NCBI GenBank assembly: GCA_015178975.1
Contig: WHVD01000032.1
Coordinates: 496,001-560,000 of the forward strand
Length of the DNA: 64,000 nucleotides
Direction of reading: 5' to 3'
Source: Hysterangium stoloniferum
Lineage: Eukaryota; Basidiomycota; Agaricomycetes; Hysterangiales; Hysterangiaceae
Positions 1 through 10,051 of the stretch are shown here, in pieces. The translations under genes and the position numbers were made by a program. Position 1 is the stretch's first letter. The number at the start of each line of letters is the position of its first letter. A model generated the notes under the pieces. That model had not been told where the DNA came from, searched no databases, and worked only from the letters and a program-made list of their open reading frames with translations.

Positions 1-2
1 AA

Positions 3-740
3 CAGGACATCTGGAAATCCCTTCTCCCGATCGCGGAATTCGCTTACAATAACTCTCTGAATGCAACTACCAGTGTATCTCCTTTTTTTGCCTACAAAGG
101 CTATAATCTGAATCTCACTGTACATTCCGAACAAGATTTGGCTTCTGTCCGTGCTCAAAAATTTATTACCGACCTCGACAAATTACATCAAGAACTTCGG
201 AAAGCTATTTCTTCCGCAGAGGAATATTATCAACGTTCCGCAGACAAAAACAGGATCCCGCCTCCTAATTTTAAAATCAGTGATCAGGTTTTTGTAAAAG
301 CTCAATTCTTCCATACTACCCAACCTTCTAAAAAACTTGCTGAGAAATTCTTAGGCCCTTTTGAAATTATAGCACAAGCCAGCTCACTCTCATGGACTCT
401 CCAACTTCCCGATAGTATGCAAGCAGTTCATCCCATTTTCCATGTTTCCATGTTAGAACCCTGTGTTCCTAACAAAATCCCGGAACGTATTCAACCTCCA
501 TCCCCTCTGGTCATTATTGATGGAGAACCCAAATTTGAAGTTTCCGAAATTTTGGATTCTAAAATCAACAATCGCCGACGTACTTGTAAATTGCTCTATT
601 TAGTCAAATGGGCAGGTTATGAAGGTACTGACAGGGAAACTTCATGGATATTGGCCACGGAACTCAGACACGCTATGGAAATTGTCACTGATTTCCACAC
701 GGCTTATCCAAACAAACCCGGACCTTTATCATCACTCTGA
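3..740 (+). CDS. Ty3/gypsy Pol C-terminus: integrase end plus chromodomain (5' end outside window)
   Basis: This is the end of a retrotransposon polyprotein; the reading frame is open from base 3, so the start lies outside the window. The first ~45 codons are the end of the integrase core (AEFAYNNSLN followed by SPFFAYKGY). A basic linker with the GPFEI and VHPIFHVSMLEP motifs of chromoviral integrases follows. The last ~65 residues are a chromodomain (FEVSEILDSK, LYLVKWAGYE, ETSWILATEL), which in this family directs integration to particular chromatin. The stop is TGA at 738-740. The frame is undamaged over 246 codons, so this copy is young compared with the other gypsy pieces in the window. 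It is followed by an antisense gene, a polypurine tract and a 3' LTR, so the element lies on the plus strand and about 2.65 kb of it is visible. Confidence 0.93.
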   Translation, partial: QDIWKSLLPIAEFAYNNSLNATTSVSPFFAYKGYNLNLTVHSEQDLASVRAQKFITDLDKLHQELRKAISSAEEYYQRSADKNRIPPPNFKISDQVFVKAQFFHTTQPSKKLAEKFLGPFEIIAQASSLSWTLQLPDSMQAVHPIFHVSMLEPCVPNKIPERIQPPSPLVIIDGEPKFEVSEILDSKINNRRRTCKLLYLVKWAGYEGTDRETSWILATELRHAMEIVTDFHTAYPNKPGPLSSL

Positions 741-834
741 CCATTTCTGTTTTCTTTCTGTTCAGTTTCCAACACTTCCGTTACTTCCGATATCACACTC
801 GTTTTGAAATCATACAAGTCAAATTTATTTGCAT

Positions 835-1942
835 CTAGTTCAAAGTCTCTGACACTCCGAATCCACCTTCCATTTCCACTCCCATATCATCTGCAATCTC
901 CACACTCTCCACCACATCCTGTACCTCTTCATCTTCACTTTCCAGCCCTTTCACTGACTCCCATCTCTTTTTGACATATTCTGCCAACGGATCGTTAGGC
1001 TGTTCCCTTGCCTTATCAGAAAATCTCTCAGAATCTGCGATCACACCGATGCTAACCATTACCTTCTCCAGGAATTCATTTTGTCTCCGGAAATTTCAGA
1101 CCAATGAACAGAAACCTTTTTCCTGGATCTCATTATGGTGATCTAGAGTATCCCGCATTTTCATGACTTCCATCCCGATAAAAACTAACGCATCAACGGT
1201 ATCCTTGAGGAGCTCCATGCCCGTACTGTCCATTTTCAGTACCTCAGTTTCCGCAGCCTTGGCAGCTCCCGAACTTTCCGCATCATTAGTTCTCTGAGGC
1301 TTCTCACCTTTTGGAACCCTTTTCGAGGTGAGAGTGCACGGAAGTTTGAGAACCGCACAGGGATAGCAAGTTCCCCCCCATTTCACCTTCTGTTTCCAAC
1401 ATGTCATACTCCGTATGGAACATCGATAATACAGATTTTCATGGACCACTTCCATCCGTTCCGGAGCCTGGACCTTTGGCTTCTGTTTCGGAAGTTAATC
1501 AATTATTGATCCTTTTGTAGATGCACTTACTTTAGGACTCGAAGGTCCAGCCTCTCCCTCTACCTCCACCTCCACGGCTTTTTGCTGTACCCAATAGTTA
1601 TCAGTTGAAAACACGGAATTTATGGGTAACACTTACCTTTCCTTCCCTTATCTCCTCACATTTTTTCGCCGCTTCTGACTCCCACTGTAACCTTTCCACC
1701 TCTTCCTTCCTTTTCTGAGCCTCCGCCTTTGCCCACTCCAACTCCCATTTTTCCGCCTCTTCCGCATCTTTCAACTCCTGCATCAAGTTTTCTCCTCCTC
1801 CTCCTGTCATCGCTTCAACTCCTCCATCCTTTGTCATTTTTGTTGAAGTTCTGTGACCTTCGACATTTTTTGTAGAATGGCAATTTCGGTATCTGAATCT
1901 TCCGGGGTAGTGATGAACAGTGGCCGACGTATCGACATGCAA
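835..1942 (-). pseudogene. Antisense three-exon gene inside the Ty3/gypsy 3' region (coiled coil plus Cys-rich motif), damaged
   Basis: Reading leftwards, three exons join in one consistent frame: 1942-1637, 1584-1531 and 1482-835. Both introns (1636-1585 and 1530-1483) start GTAAGTG and end CAG, and the second has a TTGATTAAC branch-like site. Exon 1 encodes a charged coiled coil (EEAEKWELEWAKAEAQKR, then KEEVERLQWESEAAKK). Exon 3 has a Cys-rich patch (CSIRSMTC, CYPCAVLKLPC), which may bind zinc, then an acidic tail. Damage: an in-frame TGA at 1096-1098 interrupts exon 3, and the reading frame continues beyond it to the stop at 835. Near the 5' end an ATG at 1938 opens a plausible N-terminus (PLFITTPEDSD) in another frame, so a frameshift is likely there. 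I do not know the function. The preserved splice sites show that it was once a real antisense transcript rather than a chance frame. It lies wholly between the pol stop and the polypurine tract. Confidence 0.7.
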
Positions 1943-2110
1943 GTTGTGGATGAAGAAACAAAAACATTAATTCAAATATTTGGAGGTTTTTATACTCAGA
2001 ACATCAGCTGAAACTCTCACCTCCAGAATTGCGTAAATTTCACGACACATAATAATCAGCCGTCACTTCAATCACCTAGTACCTAATCGCCTCTATGGGA
2101 TTTCAGCCTA

Positions 2111-2120
2111 ACAGGGGGGT
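2111..2120 (+). other. Polypurine tract of the Ty3/gypsy element
   Basis: ACAGGGGGGT immediately precedes the TGTTACGA that opens the LTR at 2123. This is the expected position of the plus-strand priming site of an LTR retrotransposon, and it fixes the 5' edge of the 3' LTR. Confidence 0.75.
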
Positions 2121-2122
2121 AC

Positions 2123-2645
2123 TGTTACGACCCATTCCTGGATGTTTCAATATCTGACTTCCGATCTCCGACTACGGAACATCATAGTTACCATATCATC
2201 CACATTCTTCCCTTGTCCCACATTTGGTAATTTGTCCGTTGACAAGTATTCACTCGTTTGTTTGTTGTATTCCCGTTTCGGAATATTGTCTCCCTAATAT
2301 GTCTTATTGTATTTCCGTTTTAAGAACATTTCCATTTCCATCTTATTATGGTCTTAGTTTGTAGTACAATAACGAGTAGACTTATATTAGTTTCCACGAA
2401 TTTGTACTTTACCTTAGATCTGATATCGACTTAGTTTCTTATTCCTTCTCCCGTCTTTCTGTACACTCGATATTCGGAACTCTTCAGAACTCTGAATATC
2501 TGTATCTTCCATTGTCAGTCTCACCTCTGAAATTAAGGACTTTGAGCGTTTGCGTAGAGGTGCAGCACATAAGCTGAAGCCGACGTCCTGACCCTATCCG
2601 ATAGTTCCCGACTTCCCGGTGACTTTCCGATAGTTCTGGAATAAG
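2123..2645 (+). repeat. 3' LTR of the Ty3/gypsy element
   Basis: The LTR begins TGTTACGACC right after the polypurine tract. It shares its first ten bases, and a GCAGC-ATAAGCTGAAGCC stretch near its end (about 2559-2581), with the larger LTR family at 41379-43082 and 47946-48416. The 3' end is uncertain: no clean CA terminus is visible and the sequence runs into a CCCTAAA-type repeat at 2646. Confidence 0.75.
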
Positions 2646-2663
2646 TTAAACCCTAAACCCTAA
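2646..2663 (+). repeat. Short telomere-like CCCTAAA repeat
   Basis: TTAAACCCTAAACCCTAA gives two heptamer units at the junction between the LTR end and the next, unrelated element. It resembles the longer array at 20324-20351. Confidence 0.6.
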
Positions 2664-2689
2664 GTCCATGGAGGTGGGATGAATCTTCT

Positions 2690-4500
2690 AACACTGCAGT
2701 TGGAAATCCAGCAACTGCATCAGATGTAATGGACACCATTCATGCTGCAAGCAAAAAACATGGTGAAGAAGTAATTCAAACACACTCAAGGGCCATGAGC
2801 TTGAGTTATATGGAGCATATTTTTAAGTGGTCACAGAGTGTCTTTCCGGTATCTTTTCCTCTGCATGATGCAACTGAACTCTCTTTGAAAGAGCAGCAAA
2901 TGTTATACAAGTATCTGGGTTGGCATGCATTATCTGCCACTGCATGGACTGTCTGGACCAGGTGTGCAATTAATTCTTCAATATTAATATGTATAGCATT
3001 GTAAACTGGTTTTGTGGCATCTAAAATAGGAATTTTGAGACTGTAAAGCTGAAGTGGAAGCATCTCACATTTGGATGTGTGATGGAAGATGAATTTAGGA
3101 TACCACACTGGAAATTATCTCTGGTTGAGAGGAAGAACTGGCAGAGTAAGCTTAACAATGAGGTGGATTTGTGAGGTATGTACACAGTCACAGATATTTT
3201 GAGAAATTGACACAAAGTGCATAGGACACATATATGAAATATATCCACAGCCTGAACTACCATCTGTTGATATGGATCAGCATATGTGCAACTGAATTAG
3301 TTTTCTTGAATCACATGTCTATGGCCAAATATTGCAGTCTGAGGACTTTTTATTCCCATCTGTAGGGAGCGATGATATTGTTCAACCTGGATCTCCTATG
3401 TCTCATGATGTGGTTCAAAAATGGATCAAATATTTTTGTACAGGGGCTGGCATTGATGTTGCACTCACTCATCTGTAAACTCACTGTTTCTGGCAAGGTG
3501 GCTCTCAATATCACCTCATGCTAGCATCAGTCGGAAAACGTTGAATGCTAGCAACAATCCATTGGTGGGGTGGATGGGCAGAGGGAGAGCATGTAAGTTT
3601 TGTTAAACCTTGGACGGAGATTGACAAGAGCTAATATTAGTAAAGAGAGATACTCTGATAAGGTACTTACTTGATGAGCTGCAGTATTACAAGGAGGGGC
3701 ATGGTGATGCTTTGCAACCAATTCAATGTGAAGTCAACATGTCATTTCTTGGTGAGCATAAGGATATCCACCCAGTGTCACTCCTAGAAATGAAAGAGTT
3801 GTGGTCATCTATGGAGAGATCTATGGGGAAAGAAATTAAAGCTGAATTCTCCCATTCAATTGCTGGTGTAGCAGCAGCCTCCCACCGGCATGGTGAACAC
3901 ACAGGAATACAACCTAACACCACCACCACCACCAATGTGAACATTTCCACTTCCATGATCATCATTGTCAGTGCCATCTCCACCCCCTGGGCTATGCATT
4001 CCAGCTGCACTAATTGGCATTCCAAGGCATGAGTGACGGCTCACATTCATACATGATTGGGAAAACATAGATGAAAGCCGAGGTCTCCACAAACCTCTGA
4101 AGGATTGGCCTACCAAATGGAAAGACTCACCTGGCTTTTGCAATGAGCTACCGTGCTCATAAACTAATGGCTGAAGAATACATCTTAAAGTGTGTTCAAC
4201 TTCTATTTACTAGACTCATACTGTATGTATCTTGATTTTAATTCCACGAACAGATGTGGATGTGACACTCAGGTCTTTCTAAAAAAAGTGGCCAATGGCA
4301 GTAAATGGTACAACAGAGCTTGCCCTTGCACTATGGGAAACTCTTAAAGAAGAAGGTACTTCTAAACCACAGAGAAGCCAATATGGCAGTCCCAAAGAAA
4401 GGAAGAGAAAGTGTTAAAATGGTGTTGAGCCAAATATGGGAGGGAAATGCCAGAAGTATCTGGCATCTTGGTGTAGCTTGCAACATCCATGCCCACTAGC
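2690..4500 (+). pseudogene. Decayed Crypton-type tyrosine recombinase
   Basis: Translated in pieces, this matches the recombinase family of fungal Crypton-like elements. The N-terminal part (2729-2975) has HSRAMSLSYMEHIFKWS and a SATAWTVWTR box. The catalytic part (about 3340-3625) has DFLFPSVGSDD, PMSHDVVQKWI, then THCFWQGGSQYHL and WWGGWAEGE. The C-terminal accessory region includes LLDELQYYKEGHGDAL and, near 4090, a PLKDWPTKW motif. In intact relatives the catalytic box reads CFRRGG; here it is CFWQGG, so an essential arginine has been lost. At least one stop precedes it and several frameshifts separate the pieces. The region is poor in CpG, consistent with old, methylation-driven decay. 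No element ends were found. Confidence 0.75.
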
Positions 4501-4579
4501 CATTCTTAAAGTATCTGTTCTGATCCATTGAGCAGTTTACCCAAATTCCTAATCCTAGAACATCATCCATCCATCCATT

Positions 4580-5690
4580 GTTCTTATCATCTAGATCACC
4601 CTCAGCACCTCTTCTCCTAGATAAGCCATTGGGTCTGGTGTGATCTTTGCCAGGCACATGTATGAGCTGAAATGTAAATAACAGCTCTGCTCAATCCATC
4701 TACTGATCATGTTGTTTGGCTGAATATCAGGGTTATTGAGCATCCCTTTAATGTACTTGGTGTCAGCTTTGAGAGCAAATGTGGGCAGACTGATAAGATA
4801 AATCCCAAGAGCCCAAAGGGAGTGGTAAACACCATAAAGTTCGACTTTGGGCTGCAAATAACGAGATTCCTGGTCATTTCACATGATAGAGCCATAATGC
4901 AGAGGGTGGCATTGAGAACTTTCATCCTTTTCATAAAGAATATAACCAGCTGCAGTGTTGGAAGAGTCTACAGTGACAATAATTGAATGTCCACATGTGT
5001 AGTCGAGTGGTATGAGTGCAGTGCTGAGGTAACTGCCTTTTTGAGCAAATCCATAGTGGTTTGCTGAGGCTCACCCCAAAGGAAGGAGTATCTTTCCATG
5101 TTGGTGATACTGGCAGGTGAGATATCTAAGTGAAATTCTCAATAAAAAGTCTGACAATATCACAAGTCCCCAAGAGTCTACAGACTTCCATAAGGTTGCC
5201 ACAAGGTGGCCAGTTAATAATTTAATTTTTGGATATTTGGGCTGGACCTGGAATACAGCCATCATAATTGCATGTATGACCCACAATATTAACTCACATG
5301 CCGATATACAACTTGATGGTGGAGAAAGTTCCTCCAGCATGTTTAATTCTATGAAAAACATGATTAATATTTCAAAAATGTTCCCAAACAAACCTTCAAA
5401 TGCCAGGATTCTCCAAAAATGTGTCACAAGTACCATCAAGGGTGTGTGGTCATAACCTATGTATAAGTCACTTAGTGTGTAAATAGAATGCTGGTGCAAT
5501 GTTCCACACAAGGGTCGATATTTGGGGGCACACCAGCATCCTTGATCATAACTGCATTGAGTAGCTGTAACTCATGAACAATGTGAAAAACTTCCCATTT
5601 TTCTTCAGCACACAAAACCATCAAGACTGGTGAGAAGTTCTGGAATGCTCATAAACACCACTCGAGATTTTTTGTTTGATCGAAGTACAC
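4580..5690 (-). pseudogene. Decayed Ty3/gypsy reverse transcriptase and RNase H
   Basis: On the minus strand, fragments in changing frames follow the order of a Ty3/gypsy Pol. About 5640-5510 carries the start of the RT (NAVMIKDAGVPPNI in one frame). Positions 5511-5071 contain YTLSDLYIGYDH and, further on, KYPKIKLLTGHLVATLWKS. Positions 4857-4591 contain the RNase H end, QPKVELYGVYHSL then KYIKGMLNNPDIQPN and RWIEQ. Stops and frameshifts separate the blocks and the RT active-site box is not recognisable. It lies opposite in orientation to the gypsy element at the window start and is much more decayed, so it is a separate, older insertion. No LTRs were found beside it. Confidence 0.75.
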
Positions 5691-5884
5691 ACCCTATTAC
5701 AATGGAATCCAAAGTCAGTCCAATGTACAAGCTGGTGAAAGACCAGGGCTCAGATGGGCACTCATAGTTAGCACAGGTTAAACATCATGTATCTCATACG
5801 GAAATGTTGAGGGATGAGGTATGGTATTCACCTACACACCTCTATTGGACAATAACTCAAGACAATGGTCGGATCATGTGTTTT

Positions 5885-6125
5885 GTCAGTTACCCATACT
5901 AATCCCAAGACCCAGAATGCATCCTGGTCGAGATCGATGATCGACGGAGTGAGCACGTGAAGAGCAGAATGTACATCATACAATACCGAGTATATATTGT
6001 CTGAGAAAGTGTTGGCTAAGGATATCATACATCTAGAAGCATATTAGCATAGTTGTACGCGACACGTTGGTACGCGGAGAGAATTACCGCGATTCGACGC
6101 CTGACGACTGCCAGCTTCAGACCAA
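5885..6125 (-). pseudogene. Fragment of the Gin4/Hsl1-like kinase gene (copy A)
   Basis: On the minus strand, 6125-6088 translates as KLAVVRRRIA, matching MLVVDVRARIS at the end of exon 3 of the intact kinase gene at 32918-36263. A GTAATT splice donor follows at 6087, the acceptor CTTCTAG ends at 6033, and 6032 restarts with ATGTATGATATCCTT, matching the MYDIL start of kinase exon 4. Further on, IIDLDQDAFW matches TDIDQDIFSS of the kinase. Intron position and phase are kept although the coding sequence is broken. It is therefore a genomic (unprocessed) fragment of a kinase paralogue. Confidence 0.7.
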
Positions 6126-7240
6126 AAGTATTTAGCATTTCTGAATCACTCTTTCTCTTGAACCATCATTTTCGGAAGAAAATATACTATTTCCAATGGC
6201 AGGATAAATTTATAATCTACGTCGAAAATTAGCCTCTACAGACGAGTGGAATGGTATGCAATGCAATACAAACTCAAGGGAGCCGCCGATGCACTTCCCC
6301 GAGTACAACCATTTTTTTTGTTTCTTAGTCGCTACATATTTTCCCTTGGTCTTTGAGACTAGGTTAGCGGAATTGTACACCATTTACCCATGTCTATTCG
6401 AGGTGTCACCCACAGCTTCAAAGCTACTTTCGACTATATCTAACTCCTAGCACCGCTCCCGCGTCTTTCACACATGGACACGTCTACTAGCGATGAGAAT
6501 CAATCTTTAGGGGGCATCTGTCGCCGTCTATTGACGTGTGCATCTGGGCCCTCTAAACGTGCCATAGCCAGGACTACAACTGGTTTCAATGCCTGGACTG
6601 CCTGCAACGCTCTCACTTTTGCATTGAAAGATAATGCTTTTTTTAGAACGATTAATAAATGAGTGATATCGCATTCTCCTCCTGTGAAATGTGGGGGTCA
6701 ACTTGGGAAATGAGGAGGTGAGCGCAACCACAGATTTAATGTCACCCGCAACCAAAGACGCCCGTATAACGTAGCTATGTCATGTTTAGTGGTGTGATCA
6801 CATCTGATAGTCTATTATTCATACTTATAAGCAGTTGATTGCTGTGGACTCAGTCGCTTGACACATACCGCCTGGATCGGTCAGTATTCCCTGAAATTTA
6901 AAATTCTAATCCGGCAAAGGTTTCACATTTAATGTGAGAAGTTTCGCCACGTGGCTAATTAGATACCTAGGCGCAGGCAATTCCCGTGCGTTGAACCCAG
7001 TCTCGCGCGATGTACATGATCTGCATTGGTGCGGTTCAGCATTTACTCCAAACTAAGGGCAAGTTCAGCGCAATCACCTCTCTTTATTCGACCATCCTGC
7101 CAACCACCACTCGCTCCGACGCATCCGGCCTGCTTCCTCTTCATTCTCCCGTAGATACTATAGTAGCTATGCTCTATACGATGCTACGGAACAGCTATGT
7201 ATCTTAGTTATGCGACGCGGTATATAAATGTATTAAATAT

Positions 7241-7496
7241 TGTTGGAATACGAGCATTACATAAGTTCGTAACACATATTCCTTTTGTTCTTTGTTCTTT
7301 GTTTCTTTACTCCCATTGTTCAATCCCTTTTTGTTGCCCCATTTGATATTCTATTGTTTAGCAGACATATATAAGTAGCCTAGTGTTCATGTATCTACTC
7401 ATTTGTTTGCCTAATCTTACTACAAGATATACGCACAAACGGAATTTATACACTGCTCTTATAGTTCATTCGGAGCTTCTATATTTTATTTCAACA
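7241..7496. repeat. Solo LTR with AATAT target duplication
   Basis: The element opens TGTTGGAATACGAGC and closes TATTTCAACA, flanked by AATAT at 7236-7240 and 7497-7501. Copy B of the duplication lacks it. TG...CA ends and a 5-bp duplication are diagnostic of an LTR left by recombination; a Copia-type origin is likely but not proven. Confidence 0.85.
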
Positions 7497-7627
7497 AATA
7501 TATCCACACGTGATTCGAGAAGTCCTTTTAGCGTATACACAGTCACTCACGCGACTTGGCCTTTCCTGATAGATTTATGTCCCTTCATATTTGGCACACA
7601 ATTGACATTCATGAAAGACAGGAGCAC

Positions 7628-7981
7628 TGTAAGTCTGGCCACCTTACCACATATGCCACCACTCCCTTTGTTCGACGACTCAAGCATTCCTTGTGCCACC
7701 ACTCAATTAACCTTGACCATTGTTCTCCCATTGACCATTGTTCTCCTTTTCCTGCCACATCTTCCTTGTCTTCAGACACCTTTTGTTACCACAATCTTAT
7801 TGTTCCAAGCAGATATATAAGTATACATTCCAGTGATAAGAGGGAATCTTTTCGACCATACAATCCTTTCCCACCCTTCCCTAGGGAGCCTCACATTCAT
7901 CTTGTATCATACTGCTACTAAAATAAAGAAAACTTAGTCCTGTCCGTGTTGACCGAGTGAGGCTGATAACGACAGCCTTTC
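7628..7981 (+). repeat. Solo LTR with AGCAC target duplication
   Basis: It starts TGTAAGTCTGGCC and ends CAGCCTTTCA, with AGCAC at 7623-7627 and 7982-7986. The empty site survives in copy B at about 19447. It is the same family as the LTR at 17732-18099, which lies next to a polypurine tract and so fixes the orientation. A TATATAAGTAT box and an AATAAAG motif are visible inside. Confidence 0.9.
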
Positions 7982-8279
7982 AAGCACGCTGGCAGTATTA
8001 GCGATTATTCTGATGCAGATTACAACATTGACGATCGGTGCTCGCTACCGTCGACTATATCAATTCACCAGTTGTAATATATTTGGTTAAGACTTCCCAG
8101 ACCCACCCATATTTTTTCTCGAACCCTGAGCAGTACTCCTGAAAACTACAAAGTGCAAGTCCGACTATTGGTCCTGATTGTTAGAATGAAAGAAGGGAAG
8201 GGGGATCGAGGCACAAAATAGTGACCCTAGTGGACGAATAGACCACCACTCAAACTCAGACTCAGACTCAGATTGACCT

Positions 8280-10051
8280 GGGTTACTCTCGCTCCCACCA
8301 CCTGCCTCCGCGGCTACCTCACACAACCTCGACTCTGGCTCCATTAGTGCTCTTTTGGACCCCACGCTTGAAGACCCTGGACCTCAGTCCCCTCCCCACC
8401 CTTCCACCAATAGAAAACGGGCCGCAGCTACCCCCAATACGGAAGGTCGCTTCGAACCACGCCCTCGCACCTCCCCATTTCCCTCCCCCTCCCCCAACCG
8501 CTTGGATATCGTCGTTGACTGTCCCCCCCCCACTGGCCGACCCTGTCCTCAGCCTCATCTCCAGACTGCAGGCGTTATCCTCCAATTGGGAAGAAGAAAC
8601 CCTTTACCAGACCCCATCCCTCACTCATGTCACCTCTAGCCTCATCACTGTGCTTGTTGAAACGTTTTATGCCGCCATTCATGGCCCCGATGAAGCCTCA
8701 CGTGATGCCCTCACCTCCATCGCTGGCTTTCGCGACCTCCCTACTCGCATCCAGGGCCTCGATGAACGCAGCCTCTCCCCATCCGGACAGTACCCCCTCT
8801 CCACACAGGAACCCTCTTGATGGCGGCGGCACTCTCGAGGGGCCTGGTGCGGATGCTCGCGATGTTTCAAACCTGCGGACTACCGACCATATCCCCCGCC
8901 CCATCGCCGATTTTCTAGCGAAGTCCATGCTGGACATCCGGCAGTCCATTACGTCCCAACTCACTCGTCTCGAACAGCGTCTTGACACGCGCCTTGCCCA
9001 ATCCCAACTCGGAACCAAGCCCCAAACCCAAGTCACGCGCCCAGTGCCTGACTCAGCAGGCTCTCATACATTGTCATACACAGCTGTCGCCTCCACCGCC
9101 CCACCCTCTAGCCCCCAACCTCAGGCCATAGTCCCTCATACACCCCGGGCCCAAACTCCCAAAGGCCCCTCGCCAAGTGAGCCCGCTCGCTTCATTGTTC
9201 GCTTCCGTGGTGCCCCTCCTCCCGTGTCTGAGCGGCAGGACGCTTTGGCAATTTCGCGGAATGTTAACAGAGCCCTATCGCTTGTTCCAACAGCTAGGGT
9301 TCTCCATGTCCTGGGTTCCCACTGGAACACCTCGCACAACATTGTTCTCTCTTTCCCACCGCGCACGTCGGCCACCCTCATCGAGGACCACCTTCCAACC
9401 ATCCGCTTGGCTCTAGGCCTACCCCCTGACACGGTGATCTCAAGGGATGTTCCCTGGTCAAAAATCACGCTGACCAATGTTCTCACGAGATCGTGCCCTG
9501 GTGAGGAAGTCTTCTCGGAGGAAACCCTCATGGATGAGGTATTAGCCAACCCCTCTCTCCAGAGGCTCAAAATTACCCAAGCACCCAGATTTATCCGGCC
9601 TGCTGACCCCATTGAGGGTTATAAATCGTTAGTTGTATTCGCTTTTGAGGATGTTGACGGCTCACTTCTCAAGTCCCTCATGAGCTCCCACACCAAACTA
9701 TTTATGTTTGGAAGCCCAGTGAGGATTCGGAAATGGGTCGAAAAACCCAAACTACGACAGTGCACAAAGTGCTGGGCGCTTGGGCACTCGCTTGTCACCT
9801 GCAAATCCCCCTCTGCTCGGTGCAGAAAGTGTGGAGGGCCCCACTCAGAGGAATCTCACCGTGTGCAATGCTCAGAGTGCCGGGCAGAGAACAGACCGAC
9901 GTCACAACCATGTGCCCACCCTCCAAAGTGCAGGAACTGCCAAGAGAGCCACTTTGCTGATGCGAGCGAGTGCCTTAAACGACGTCAGTTTGCGTGCCCC
10001 CCAACTCTAGCCAATAACCCCACCGCTGACAACTTCCCTATGTCCCAATGA
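8280..10051 (+). pseudogene. LINE ORF1, gag-like zinc-knuckle protein (5'-truncated, frameshifted)
   Basis: The nucleic-acid-binding protein of the LINE. The N-terminal part is Pro/Ser-rich and is read in two overlapping frames (8277-8639 and 8347-8820). A frameshift near 8815 leads into the long frame ending at 10051. That frame has a helical region (DFLAKSMLDIRQS, LTRLEQRLDTRLAQ) and three zinc knuckles near the C-terminus: CTKCWALGHSLVTC, CRKCGGPHSEESHRVQC and CRNCQESHFADASEC, all with intact Cys/His. The stop overlaps the ORF2 start by four bases (ATGAGTT at 10048), an arrangement compatible with reinitiation. The N-terminal frameshifts make this copy non-functional. Confidence 0.8.

Noticed and set aside
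8165..8585. Minus-strand frames over the LINE 5' end
   Set aside because: They mirror the Pro/Ser-rich ORF1 sequence and carry no motif.
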